A stretch of DNA of 64,000 nucleotides from Rugosimonospora africana (GCF_016862975.1 NZ_BONZ01000032.1:62001-126000); one strand, 5' to 3'; shown: positions 1 to 8,556, numbered from the stretch's first letter. Numbers and translations: made by a program. The notes: generated by a model from the sequence alone, not told the origin.

Positions 1-2
1 CG

Positions 3-152
3 GTGACCCGGGCCGCCGACCGTGACGTGGCAGCCGGATTCCTCCTGCCCCTGGACGCGGCCGAACTCATCTGGACCGCGGACCGCACTGGGGCTGCCCC
101 CACCGTTCTTCCACCCGGCAGCGGCATCGTCTGTGCGGTCTGCCGTGACTAG
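3..152 (+). CDS. C-terminal fragment of an unidentified protein (5' end outside window)
   Basis: One frame is open from the left edge to a TAG at 150-152 and gives about 49 residues ending in GIVCAVCRD. The codons are GC-rich in third position, as in the neighbouring genes, and the stop lies 11 bases before the next gene, which suits the end of an upstream operon partner. A GTG at 3-5 could be an internal valine. The fragment is too short for me to assign a family. It could also be chance open frame in GC-rich DNA. Confidence 0.35.
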   Translation: MTRAADRDVAAGFLLPLDAAELIWTADRTGAAPTVLPPGSGIVCAVCRD

Positions 153-163
153 CGTCGGCGGGC

Positions 164-1879
164 ATGAGTTCACCAGCAAACCATCCCGGCGAACCGCCAT
201 CGCCCCTCGGCCGGTCGTCCAGGCGGCGTCCGCCACGGGTGGCCATCGTCTTCGCTGCCGCACTCGCCGTCGTCGCGGCCGTCGGGGTCGCTACGCAGAC
301 TCGCGCCCAGGCGCTCGTCGACCCCGGACAGGCCGTTGACCCGGGCACCTCGTGCCCGCAGATGTCCGGGGTGTCAAGCGACTGCGGCACGATAACGGTG
401 CCGCTCGACCGCGCCGACCCGGCGGCCGGGCAGACAGCGGTGCGGTACCTGCTGCTGCGCCACCGTGGCACCGGACGGTCCACCGGCACGGTGGCGCTCA
501 ACGAGGGCGGCCCGGGCATCGCCTGGATCTCCGCCCTGGCGCAGCAGCCGCAAGCGTTCCTGGCCCAGTTCGGAGCCCTTCTCGACACCCACGATCTGCT
601 CCTGGTGGAGCCGCGCGGCACCGGCGGATCGGGGCCACAGCGGTGTCGCGCGCTGTCGATAACGAACATCCCGTCGGTACGCTCACAACTCGTGGACGCG
701 GTGGCGGCGTGCGGCCAGGAACTCGGCACCGACACCCGGTTCTACACCACTGCCGCTACCGCCGACGATCTCGACGCGGTCCGGGCGCACCTGGGCATCG
801 ACAGGCTCGACCTGCTCGGCGAGTCGTACGGCACCTACCTCATGACCGTGTACGCGCAACGACATCCGCAACGGGTGCGCTCCGTCATCCTGTCCAGTGC
901 CATGCCGCTGGACCTCGACATGTGGCAACGCCCCAACGCACAGGCGATGCGCCGGGCGATCGACCTGATGTGCCAACGCAGCGGCGGAAAGTGCGACGGC
1001 AACCGGGTACTCGCCGGCCTCGGTACCCTGGCCGACCGGCTGCACACCCGGCCGGTGCCGTACGACGCCCCCGACGGCCCACGGACGATGGACGACACCA
1101 CGCTGGCCGCCCTCACCTACGACCTGGTCGGAGTCCGCGACCAGATGGGGCAGCTGCCCGGCATGGTCACGGCGGCGCTGCACGGCGACTACGAACCGCT
1201 GACCACGGCGGCCGCCGCGGTGTTCCCGCCCCCGCCGAGCGACCACGCCCCGAGGCAGGCCGGGCCGTCCACGTCGCCGACCGGTCCGACCCCGCCCGAA
1301 AGCACCCCGCCCGAAAGCACCCCGGCCGAAAGCACCCCGCCCGAAAGCACCCCGGCTGACAGCACGCCGCCCGACAGCCAGGCCGCGGACGACATCTACG
1401 GACTGGTGACCTGGGCCTCGGTGAGTTGCAACGACTACCCGACACTGTGGAACCGACGGGCACCGGTGACAGCCCGCACCCGCCAATACGAAAAGGCCCG
1501 TGACCGGTTGGACCCGGCGACGTTCGCCCCGTTCACCCCGCGGGCGTGGACGGACGGCATCTACAACGCCGGGGACTTCTGCCTCCGCTGGCCGGATCGC
1601 GACGGCCCGACACAGGCAACCGACCTACCGCTGCCGGACGTGCCGGTGCTCGTCCTCTCCGGCGACCTGGACGCGAACACGCCGACCGCGGACGGCCGGA
1701 CAGCGGCCCGGCAGTTCCCGCACGCCCAGCTGATCGAGGTACCCAACACCGGCCACGTACCGGAGGCCGACCCGCAAGCCAACTTCTGCGTGACCGGACT
1801 GCAGTCGCGATTCTTCGCGAGTGGGAAGGTCACCGACACCGGTTGCCTGGCCACGATCCCGCCGATAGCCGTCCCGTAG
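164..1879 (+). CDS. secreted alpha/beta hydrolase with TAP-like C-terminus (S33-type peptidase)
   Basis: A 571-residue protein with a hydrophobic N-terminal segment at about residues 25-47 ending in AQA, which is a signal peptide or anchor, so it probably acts outside the membrane. The hydrolase fold shows an oxyanion region (NEGGPG), a nucleophile elbow GESYGTYL with Ser221, an acid in SGDLDANTP and a histidine in NTGHVPEAD. This is the plan of the SCO/tripeptidyl aminopeptidase group, whose members usually release N-terminal tripeptides or hydrolyse hydrophobic esters; the substrate here is unknown. The lid domain is interrupted by a Ser/Thr/Pro tract of repeated PPEST/PAEST units near residues 375-405, encoded by 15-bp tandem repeats. 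The ribosome binding site before the ATG is weak (GGCGGGC), so the start is only fairly sure. Confidence 0.85.
   Translation: MSSPANHPGEPPSPLGRSSRRRPPRVAIVFAAALAVVAAVGVATQTRAQALVDPGQAVDPGTSCPQMSGVSSDCGTITVPLDRADPAAGQTAVRYLLLRHRGTGRSTGTVALNEGGPGIAWISALAQQPQAFLAQFGALLDTHDLLLVEPRGTGGSGPQRCRALSITNIPSVRSQLVDAVAACGQELGTDTRFYTTAATADDLDAVRAHLGIDRLDLLGESYGTYLMTVYAQRHPQRVRSVILSSAMPLDLDMWQRPNAQAMRRAIDLMCQRSGGKCDGNRVLAGLGTLADRLHTRPVPYDAPDGPRTMDDTTLAALTYDLVGVRDQMGQLPGMVTAALHGDYEPLTTAAAAVFPPPPSDHAPRQAGPSTSPTGPTPPESTPPESTPAESTPPESTPADSTPPDSQAADDIYGLVTWASVSCNDYPTLWNRRAPVTARTRQYEKARDRLDPATFAPFTPRAWTDGIYNAGDFCLRWPDRDGPTQATDLPLPDVPVLVLSGDLDANTPTADGRTAARQFPHAQLIEVPNTGHVPEADPQANFCVTGLQSRFFASGKVTDTGCLATIPPIAVP
1295..1378 (+). 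repeat. 15-bp in-frame tandem repeat (about 5.6 copies)
   Basis: The unit CCCGAAAGCACCCCG begins at 1295, 1310, 1325, 1340 and, more diverged, 1355 and 1370. It encodes PEST, AEST and PDS-type pentapeptides inside the hydrolase lid. The first four copies differ by at most one base, so the expansion is recent. Confidence 0.9.
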
Positions 1880-1881
1880 CC

Positions 1882-1968
1882 GAGGCGCCGGCCCGGGCCA
1901 AACGCGTCGAGGCGGCGCCGGCCCGGGCCGAACGTAGACGAGGCGGCACCGGCCCGGGCCGAACGCGG
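1882..1968. repeat. three imperfect direct repeats with a GC palindrome core, between convergent genes
   Basis: Units begin at 1882, 1909 and 1940. Each is GAGGCG followed by a CCGGCCCGGGCC core and AACG. The core is a near-perfect palindrome, so each copy can form a short hairpin. They fill the gap between the stop of the plus-strand hydrolase (1879) and the stop of the minus-strand ThDP enzyme (1984), and may serve as a bidirectional terminator. No T-run is present. Confidence 0.6.
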
Positions 1969-1983
1969 CCGCATCCGGGAGCG

Positions 1984-3846
1984 TCAGGCTCCGGGCCGGT
2001 CGTCCATGGAGCCGCGCAGCCCGCCGACCACCCGGGACGCGACCCGTCCCAACCGGTCGGGGATCGCGTGGCCGGGGCTCGCCTCGAAGCTGGCCTCGTC
2101 CAGCAGGTCCTTGACCATCTCCAGCGCGATCCGGTAGCGGTTGGGGGTGCCGGCGCGCAGCGCCTCGGTGAGCTTGCGGACCTGGTCCTTCTTCACCGTC
2201 GCTGGCATCGGTGGCTCGTGGGGATCGACGACACATTCGATGATCACCGGGCCGTCCAGCCGTAGCGCCTCCGCCAGCTGTTCCCGGCAGCGGGTCGGGT
2301 CCTCGATGCGTACCCCGCGGGCACCGCACGCCTCGGCGAACTTCACGAAGTCCAGCGGTGCCATGTCGACCCCGTACTCGGGGTTGCCGAGAAAGACCAT
2401 CTGCTCCCACTTGATCAGGCCCAGGGTGTCGTTGCGGATCACCACAATCTTGATGGGCAGCCGATGCTGAACGGCGGTGAGGACATCCCCCAGTTGCATG
2501 GTGAGTGAGCCGTCCCCGGTGAACACCGCGACCTGCCGATCGGGGTAGGCGACCTGGGCGCCGATGGCGTAGGGCAGTCCGGCGGCCATCGAGCAGTTGG
2601 TACCGGAGAAGCTGAACTGCTGGCCGCGGCGCAGCTTGACCTGCCGTGCCACCCAGGTGGTGACGGTGCCGGAGTCACCGCAGATGATGGCATCGTCGGC
2701 CAGGGCATCGCTCAGTGCCCGGGCCGGCACCTGAGGCTTCATCGGAGTGTCGGTGTCGGTGCCGCGCTCGTCCATCAGGTCCCACCACTGTCGCATGCCC
2801 TGCTGCGCCTGGGTCAGGAACGCGCGGTCGTCATTGCGGGTCAGCAGCGGTCGCAGCGCGGCCAGTGTGGCACGCGCGTCGCCGGCCAGCGGTACGTCCA
2901 CCGGGTGACGCAGCCCGATACGTTCCGGCTTGTCGTCGATCTGCACGCAGACCGCCTGCCCCGGTTTCGGGTAGTACTCGATGTACGGCATGGTGGAGCC
3001 GACGATCAGCAGCGCGTCACAGCGTTCGAGCGCCTGCTCGGAAGGCAGGGAGCCGACGAGCCCGATCGGGCCGGTGGTGAACGGGGAGTCGTCGGGCACG
3101 CAGTCCTTGCCCAACTGCGCCTTGATGATGGGTGCGCCGAGCACGTCGGCGACGGCCTCGAGTTCGTCCCCGGCGCCACGGGCACCCGCTCCGGCGAGGA
3201 TCGCCACCCGGGTACGGCCGGCCAGCGCTTGGGCCGCCGCCTCCAGGTACGGACCCGGTGGCACCCGTACCGGAGGGCGGAAGGTGGTGGAGGTGTGGCC
3301 GGGCACGTTGCGCATGGAGCGGGAGCCGGAGCCGGCGGGCGCGGCCTGGTAGTCGATCGGGAATGCCAGGTGCGCCGGCCCCCGTTCCGCCAACGCGGTG
3401 CGCACCGCGAAGTCGACGACGTTGGTGACGTGCGCCGGACCCATGATGCGCTGGTTGTAGACGGCGACATCGTTGAACAGGTAATCGGTGTTGATGTCCT
3501 GCAGGTAGCTGGTGCCGATCAGATCGTGGTACGACATGCCCGTCACGGCCAGCAGCGGCGCCTGCTCCACACGTGCGTCTATCAGGCCGTTGAGCAGGTG
3601 GACGGCGCCCGGGCCGGAGGTGGCGAAGCAGACGCCGAGCCGGCCGGTGAACTTCGCGTAGCCCACCGCGGCCATCGCCGCGACCTCTTCGTGCCGCATG
3701 TGCACATACCTGATCTTGTCGCGTCGTTTGCGCAACGCGTCCATCAGGCCGTTGATGCCGTCACCGGGTAGGCCGAAAATCGTGTCGACGTCCCACTCGA
3801 TGAGGCGGTTCACCAGGGCGTCCGCCGCGGTCTCCGATTCAGCCAC
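1984..3846 (-). CDS. poxB: thiamine-diphosphate enzyme, pyruvate dehydrogenase (quinone)/pyruvate oxidase type
   Basis: A 620-residue ThDP enzyme of the POX/acetolactate synthase superfamily. The N-terminal ThDP-pyrimidine domain (1-175) has the activating glutamate in HMRHEEVAAMAA (Glu53/54). The central FAD-binding-like domain spans roughly 195-335. The C-terminal ThDP-pyrophosphate domain has GDG at 444-446 and Asn472, the metal-binding motif. The best family match is the PoxB-like quinone-dependent enzyme turning pyruvate into acetate and CO2, but the substrate is inferred. The GTG start at 3846 follows GGAGAGG. The open frame continues far upstream without a stop, but that stretch is the shadow of the next gene. 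It lies 23 bp downstream of the FAD/Fe-S oxidoreductase gene and is probably cotranscribed with it. Confidence 0.85.
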   Translation of the reverse strand: MAESETAADALVNRLIEWDVDTIFGLPGDGINGLMDALRKRRDKIRYVHMRHEEVAAMAAVGYAKFTGRLGVCFATSGPGAVHLLNGLIDARVEQAPLLAVTGMSYHDLIGTSYLQDINTDYLFNDVAVYNQRIMGPAHVTNVVDFAVRTALAERGPAHLAFPIDYQAAPAGSGSRSMRNVPGHTSTTFRPPVRVPPGPYLEAAAQALAGRTRVAILAGAGARGAGDELEAVADVLGAPIIKAQLGKDCVPDDSPFTTGPIGLVGSLPSEQALERCDALLIVGSTMPYIEYYPKPGQAVCVQIDDKPERIGLRHPVDVPLAGDARATLAALRPLLTRNDDRAFLTQAQQGMRQWWDLMDERGTDTDTPMKPQVPARALSDALADDAIICGDSGTVTTWVARQVKLRRGQQFSFSGTNCSMAAGLPYAIGAQVAYPDRQVAVFTGDGSLTMQLGDVLTAVQHRLPIKIVVIRNDTLGLIKWEQMVFLGNPEYGVDMAPLDFVKFAEACGARGVRIEDPTRCREQLAEALRLDGPVIIECVVDPHEPPMPATVKKDQVRKLTEALRAGTPNRYRIALEMVKDLLDEASFEASPGHAIPDRLGRVASRVVGGLRGSMDDRPGA

Positions 3847-3869
3847 TGCCCTCTCCTGTCGTTTGTCGG

Positions 3870-6800
3870 TCAATGCCGGAGCCCGCGGTACCGGCGTGCC
3901 GCCGCCAGGCCCGCCACCAGTACGCCCGCCCCGACCGCCAGCCGGGCCCCCCGGGAAGCGGTGCGCGAGGACACCGGATCGGTGGTGGGCCGGTGCGTCT
4001 CCGGATATGCCGCGGGCGGCTCCGCTCCCTGACGCATCGCGATCGCCAGGACCTCGGCCAGGTGCATGGCTTCCCGGTCGGTACCCCCGGAAATCTGTGC
4101 CTGGCAACTGAATCCGTCCGCCACGATCAGTGTCGACGGGTCGGTCGCGCGGATGGCCGGCAGCAGCACCCGCTCGCCGGCCGCGATCGACACCCGGTAC
4201 TTTTCCCCCGCCTCGTACCCGAAGCTGCCCGCCATGCCGCAGCAGCCGGCGTCCGGTTGTTGGACGCGCAGTCCCATCCGTCGCAGCACCTCTGAGTCGG
4301 CGGCGAAGCCCATCACCGCGTGGTGGTGGCAGTGCGGCTGAACCAGAGCGGCGCGATCGAGCCGGGGTATCGGCCAGTCCGGGGCGCGCAGAGTCAGGAA
4401 CTCGGCGAGAGTGAAGCTCTGCGCGGCCAGCCGCCGGGCGCGGGCATCGTCGGGGTAGAGGTTGACGAGCTCGTCCCGGAATACCGCCAGGCAGCTCGGC
4501 TCCAGCACCACCATCGGCGTACCGAGGTCGATTTCCGGACCCAGGACGCGCAGGATCCGGCGCAGATAGCGGCGGGCGAGCGACAGCATGCCGTAGTCGT
4601 AGAGCGGCCGCCCGCAGCACAGCGCCGCGGCCGGATGCACCACCTGGTACCCGGCGGCCTCGAGCACCTCGACCGCGGCGACACCGACGCGCGGCCGGAA
4701 GAAGTTGGTGAAAGTGTCCGGCCACAACAGGACGCGGCCCTTCTCCGGAGCGCTCGGGCGTTGGCCTCGCGCCCATTCGGCGAACGTCGCCGAGGCGAAT
4801 CGCGGCGCGTCCCGTTGAACGGCGATGCCGCCGGCCGCCTTGACGAGGTCGCCGAGCAGTGGGGTGTGAGTCGCCGCGTTGGCCAGCAGCGGGCCGTGGG
4901 AAGCCAACCGCGCCCACACGTTGATCAGTCCGAGTGCGTACGCCTGGCGGGGGCGCGGCCGACCCGCGTAGAAGTGGTGGAGAAACTCCGCCTTGTACGT
5001 CGCCACGTCGACCTGGACCGGACAGTCTCTCCGGCAGCCCTTGCAGGACAGGCACAGGTCGAGTGCCTCCTTCACCTCCGGGCTGCGCCATCCGCGCGTC
5101 AGGCTTCCGGAACCGTCCGCCATCTCCTGCAGCAGCCGGGACCGGCCCCGGGTGCTGTGCCGCTCCTCCCGGGTCACCATGAAGCTCGGGCACATCACCC
5201 CGCCCTCCAGGTGCCGGCACTTGCCGACGCCGAAGCAGCGGCCGACGGCCTCGGAGAAGGCGCCCCCGTCCTGCGGGTACCGGAAGGCCGTGACCAGTTG
5301 CCGCGGCCGGTAGTCCGGGCCCTCGCGAAGATGCGAGTCCAACGGGTACGGGTCCATCAGCTTGTGGGGATTCATCCGGCCGTCCGGATCCCACACCCGC
5401 TTGAACTCCTCGAACGCCGCCATCAGCCGGGGCGGGAACATCCGCTGCCACAGCTCCGCGCGGCCGTGCCCGTCGCCGTGCTCGCCGGACAGCGCGCCGC
5501 CGAACGACGCGACCAGGTCCGCGGCCTCCTCCATGAACCGCCGGTACGTCGCGATCCCCTCGGTGGTACGCAGGTCGAAGTCGATCCGGCAGTGCACGCA
5601 GCCCTGTCCCCAGTGGCCGAAAATCACTCCGTGGTACCCGAACCGGTCCAGTAGCCGCACGTACGCGCGCAGGTAGTCGCCCAGCACCTGGGGTGCCACC
5701 GCGGCGTCCTCCCAGTTCGGCCATCCGGCGTGACCGCCCAGACCGACCGGCATCCGGCTGCTGCCCACCGCTTCGTTGCGTACCCGCCACAGCGTGGCCT
5801 GCTCGCCCGGTTCCCGGTAGAGCCGGTGGCTCGGCGCGGAGTCTCGCCGGTCGAGGGCGGCAACCAGACTCTGTCCCGCGGCGGCGGCCTCGGCCGGCGA
5901 GTCCCCGCCGAACTCCACCAGCAACCATCCCTTGCCCGGAGGCAGCATCCCGATCCCCGCCGGCTCCATCCGCTTCGCGCGCAGGTTGGCCACGACGTGT
6001 TCGCTGAAGAACTCCACCCCGATCGGGCCGAAGCCCAGCAGCCACGGAACATCGTCGGCGGAGGAGGGGACGTCCGGGTATCCCAGAACCACCGTGGCCC
6101 GGTGCGGCGCCCACGGTATGAGCCGGCACCGGGCCTGGAGGGTCAGCGCGAGTGTCGACTCCGAGCCGACCAGCGCCCGTGCCACCTGGAAGCCGTTTTC
6201 CGGCAACAGCTGATCCAGGTTGTAACCGGAGACGCGGCGGGGAATGTCCGGCATCCCAGACCTGATCACGTCCGCGTACGTGTCGCGGATGTGCCGCATG
6301 CCGGCGTAGATCGCGCCGCGACGGCCTCCCGCCGCGATGATCCGCTCCAGCTCCGCCTCGTCCGTGGCGCCCACCCGCATCCGGACACCGTCGTAGGTCA
6401 CCACCTCCAGCTCATCGACGTTGTCCACCGTCTTGCCGGCCACCAGAGAGTGGGTGCCGCACGAGTTGTTGCCGACCATTCCGCCGATCGTGGCGTGGTC
6501 GTGGGTGGCGGGATCGGGCCCGAACGTCAGGCCATGCTCCCCGGCGGCGGCGCGGAGCTGGTCGCAGATCACTCCGGGCTGCACCCGAGCCTGCCGCCGG
6601 TCACGGTCCAGCTCGACGATCTCGTTGAGGTACTTCGAGAAGTCGAAGCAGACCGCTTCGTTGACGGTCTGCCCGGCCAGCCCGGTGCCGCCGCCGCGGC
6701 CGAACACTGGCGCGCCGAACCGGCGGCACACCTCCAGGGAGGCTTCGACATCCGCGGCGTGCCGGGGCACCACGACACCGATCGGGCGCTGCCGGAAGAT

Positions 6801-6935
6801 CGACCCGTCGTAGGCGTACAGGGCGCGGTCGCCCAGTCCGAACCGCACCTCTCCCTCGACGACCCCGGTCAGGGCATCGCGCAATTCCCGCGCGTACGAC
6901 GGCGACTCTTGGCCCTCAGCCTCTACCGCGTTCAC
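3870..6935 (-). CDS. FAD-linked oxidase fused to Fe-S/CCG domains (D-2-hydroxyacid or D-lactate dehydrogenase type)
   Basis: A 1021-residue fusion. The N-terminal PCMH-type FAD-binding domain (about 45-275) contains FGRGGGTGLAGQTVNEAV, followed by an FAD-oxidase C-terminal domain. Cysteine groups occur at about 567-585 (GRCFGVGKCRHLEGGVMCPS) and 627 (CLSCKGCRRDCPVQ), the latter a [4Fe-4S] ferredoxin-like motif. Two CCG modules follow (CCGRPLYDYG near 770, CCGMAGSFGYE near 898), as in GlpC and HdrB. The last 35 residues contain a hydrophobic stretch (LAVGAGVLVAGLAAA) that could anchor the enzyme. Family members oxidise D-lactate or D-2-hydroxyglutarate and pass electrons to quinone. The GTG start at 6935 follows GAGGTGATC. 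It is the first gene of the redox operon and is divergent from the LacI regulator. Confidence 0.85.
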   Translation of the reverse strand: MNAVEAEGQESPSYARELRDALTGVVEGEVRFGLGDRALYAYDGSIFRQRPIGVVVPRHAADVEASLEVCRRFGAPVFGRGGGTGLAGQTVNEAVCFDFSKYLNEIVELDRDRRQARVQPGVICDQLRAAAGEHGLTFGPDPATHDHATIGGMVGNNSCGTHSLVAGKTVDNVDELEVVTYDGVRMRVGATDEAELERIIAAGGRRGAIYAGMRHIRDTYADVIRSGMPDIPRRVSGYNLDQLLPENGFQVARALVGSESTLALTLQARCRLIPWAPHRATVVLGYPDVPSSADDVPWLLGFGPIGVEFFSEHVVANLRAKRMEPAGIGMLPPGKGWLLVEFGGDSPAEAAAAGQSLVAALDRRDSAPSHRLYREPGEQATLWRVRNEAVGSSRMPVGLGGHAGWPNWEDAAVAPQVLGDYLRAYVRLLDRFGYHGVIFGHWGQGCVHCRIDFDLRTTEGIATYRRFMEEAADLVASFGGALSGEHGDGHGRAELWQRMFPPRLMAAFEEFKRVWDPDGRMNPHKLMDPYPLDSHLREGPDYRPRQLVTAFRYPQDGGAFSEAVGRCFGVGKCRHLEGGVMCPSFMVTREERHSTRGRSRLLQEMADGSGSLTRGWRSPEVKEALDLCLSCKGCRRDCPVQVDVATYKAEFLHHFYAGRPRPRQAYALGLINVWARLASHGPLLANAATHTPLLGDLVKAAGGIAVQRDAPRFASATFAEWARGQRPSAPEKGRVLLWPDTFTNFFRPRVGVAAVEVLEAAGYQVVHPAAALCCGRPLYDYGMLSLARRYLRRILRVLGPEIDLGTPMVVLEPSCLAVFRDELVNLYPDDARARRLAAQSFTLAEFLTLRAPDWPIPRLDRAALVQPHCHHHAVMGFAADSEVLRRMGLRVQQPDAGCCGMAGSFGYEAGEKYRVSIAAGERVLLPAIRATDPSTLIVADGFSCQAQISGGTDREAMHLAEVLAIAMRQGAEPPAAYPETHRPTTDPVSSRTASRGARLAVGAGVLVAGLAAARRYRGLRH

Positions 6936-7102
6936 CGATCACCTCGGCATCAACCCCGCACAACCGGGACGTCGGCCGCCCCCACCAGGACGAGCGCTAC
7001 CCCTTTCGGCATCGGCAAAACGGCCATCAACCGTGCGATCGGCCCGTTCCTCCGGCGAGCCGGGAAGTCCGACACGGAACGGTAACGAGCCCGATCGAGT
7101 CC

Positions 7103-7130
7103 TTGACACGGCTCCCTGACTACGTAGACA
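7103..7130 (+). promoter_or_regulatory. probable sigma70-type promoter of the LacI regulator gene
   Basis: TTGACA (7103-7108) and TAGACA (7125-7130) are separated by 16 bp. The -10 element lies wholly inside the first operator-like palindrome, the classic layout of autorepression. It is read from sequence only; no start site is known. Confidence 0.55.
7117..7130. promoter_or_regulatory. LacI-type operator, site 1
   Basis: TGACTACGTAGACA matches the 14-bp palindrome TGACTACGTAGTCA at 13 positions and has the central CG typical of LacI-family operators. It covers the -10 element of the regulator promoter. It is also in the control region of the divergent oxidoreductase operon, 182 bp from that start codon. 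Confidence 0.65.
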
Positions 7131-7148
7131 GTGATGGACACGAAAACC

Positions 7149-7162
7149 TGACTGCGTAGTCA
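7149..7162. promoter_or_regulatory. LacI-type operator, site 2
   Basis: TGACTGCGTAGTCA is a second 13-of-14 match to the same palindrome. Its centre is 32 bp from the first, about three helical turns, so two repressor dimers would sit on the same face of the DNA. It ends 20 bp before the preferred start codon of the regulator. Confidence 0.65.
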
Positions 7163-7181
7163 GAGCGTGGGTGGAGGCGGC

Positions 7182-8339
7182 GTGAGCGAGGGCCGGGACG
7201 GGGCCGTGGGCTCGGGCGAGGGCCAGAGCCGGGACACGGGCGCGGGCCAGGGCGCGGGTGAGGGCATGGTCGACGGCATGGTCGTCGAGCCGGATCCTCA
7301 TGGCCGCCGTCCGGGAAGCACGGACGTGGCGAGGCTGGCCGGCGTCTCGCAGAAGACGGTGTCGAGGGTCTTCAACGGCGAGCGCTACGTCACCGAGGAG
7401 GTGCGGGAGCGCGTCCTCGACGCGGCCCGGCGGCTCGGCTACCGGCCCAATCGAGCGGCCCGCGCGCTGAAGCTCGAGCGTAACCACCGGATCGGTGTGG
7501 TCTCGCTGGGCAGCGCGCTCTTCGGTCCCTCATCGCTGCTCGTGTCGCTGGAGCGTGCTGCCCGGAACACCGGCTATGCCCTCAGCATCGTGAACACGAT
7601 CGAGGGCGCCCGCGGCAGCATCGCCGAGGCGGCCCAGAGCCTGCTGAGCGAGGGTGTGGACGCGATCGTGCTGTCGGAGCCGATCGACGAGGGGGAGGCC
7701 CCTCTGCGCGTCGACGTTCCGGTTCTGACCATCGGCCGTGCTCCGTCGGTCGTGGCGCCGGTCGTCCTGACCGTTCTCGAAGAGGAGGGCGGGGATCTGG
7801 CCGGGTCGGCCGTGCGGCATCTGCTGTCGTTGGGGCATGTCACGGTCCACCACCTCGCCGGCCCGCAGCGCTGGTGGGCGTCGCAGGGCCGGCTGGAGTC
7901 GTGGCGCCGGGCGTTGGAGAGCGCCCGGGCCCCGGTGCCCGTGCCGCTGGAGGGGGACTGGACGCCCGAATCGGGCTACCGCCTGGGTCACGAACTGGCC
8001 CGCGACGGCGAGGTGACCGCGGTCTTCGCCGCCAACGACGACATGGCGATCGGCCTCATCCGCGCTCTGGTCGAGACCGGACGGCGCGTGCCCGACGACG
8101 TGAGTGTGGTGGGCTTCGACGACATTCCGGTCGCGGCCTACCTGACACCGCCGCTGACGACCGTCCGGCCCGACAACGCTCTGCTCGCCGAGGTGGGACT
8201 GCGGCGGCTGCTTGACCAGCTGAAGAACCCCGGGTGCTCACCGGCTGCGTTCCCCGCGTCGATGTACCAGCTGATGGTCCGGGAGTCGACCGCACCACCT
8301 CCGGATCGACGGGACAGGGGGGTGCCGCGCATGGCCTGA
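7182..8339 (+). CDS. LacI-family transcriptional regulator
   Basis: A 385-residue LacI/GalR repressor. The helix-turn-helix lies at about residues 47-95 (TDVARLAGVSQKTVSRVFNG) and is followed by a hinge (RPNRAARALKLERNHRIGVV) and a periplasmic-binding-protein-like effector domain containing FAANDDMAIGLIRAL and VVGFDDIPVAAYLTPPLTTV. An unusual 45-residue Gly/Asp/Gln-rich tail precedes the helix-turn-helix. I chose GTG 7182 because GGAGG stands 5 bases before it; an in-frame GTG at 7167 has no such site. Two operator-like palindromes overlap its promoter, so it probably represses itself. The next genes are a sugar importer and GH42, so the effector is probably a plant-polysaccharide sugar (inference). 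Confidence 0.92.
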   Translation: MSEGRDGAVGSGEGQSRDTGAGQGAGEGMVDGMVVEPDPHGRRPGSTDVARLAGVSQKTVSRVFNGERYVTEEVRERVLDAARRLGYRPNRAARALKLERNHRIGVVSLGSALFGPSSLLVSLERAARNTGYALSIVNTIEGARGSIAEAAQSLLSEGVDAIVLSEPIDEGEAPLRVDVPVLTIGRAPSVVAPVVLTVLEEEGGDLAGSAVRHLLSLGHVTVHHLAGPQRWWASQGRLESWRRALESARAPVPVPLEGDWTPESGYRLGHELARDGEVTAVFAANDDMAIGLIRALVETGRRVPDDVSVVGFDDIPVAAYLTPPLTTVRPDNALLAEVGLRRLLDQLKNPGCSPAAFPASMYQLMVRESTAPPPDRRDRGVPRMA

Positions 8340-8389
8340 GTCTCTCGCCCACCGCTCCAGATTCTTGCCGCATCACCCAGCGAAGTTTC

Positions 8390-8406
8390 CGCCGTGCCAC
8401 ACGGCG
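8390..8406 (+). terminator. short hairpin after the LacI gene
   Basis: CGCCGTG, loop CCA, CACGGCG: a perfect 7-bp stem about 50 bp after the regulator stop. There is no T-tract, as is usual for actinomycete terminators. It would separate the regulator transcript from the importer operon. Confidence 0.4.
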
Positions 8407-8481
8407 ACGTAGCGCCTCCGGACCCCGAGGATCGCGCTGCCATTTCTCGTGAGTACCGATTGCTGCCTGTCATCACGCGAA

Positions 8482-8495
8482 TGTGAACGCTCACA
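8482..8495. promoter_or_regulatory. LacI-type operator upstream of the first sugar importer
   Basis: TGTGAACGCTCACA is palindromic at 12 of 14 positions around a central CG, the usual architecture of LacI-family sites. It lies 62 bp before the solute-binding protein start. Its half-site (TGTGA) differs from that of the two sites before the adjacent regulator (TGACT). Confidence 0.6.
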
Positions 8496-8556
8496 ATTCG
8501 CGGGCATCGCCTCATCCGCACGCTTCGCTTCGTGCCCTCAACGAGGAGCTTGTGTC

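Noticed and set aside
683-1486. Long minus-strand frame opposite the alpha/beta hydrolase
   Set aside because: Its Gly/Arg-rich sequence is the complement of the PEST-type repeat and hydrolase codons; there is no start signal.
1984-6129. A single 1381-residue minus-strand reading frame covering poxB and upstream DNA
   Set aside because: Only the last 620 codons match the ThDP family. The rest lies antisense-frame to the FAD/Fe-S gene, reads as Arg/Gly-rich shadow, and a GTG with a good ribosome binding site stands at 3846.
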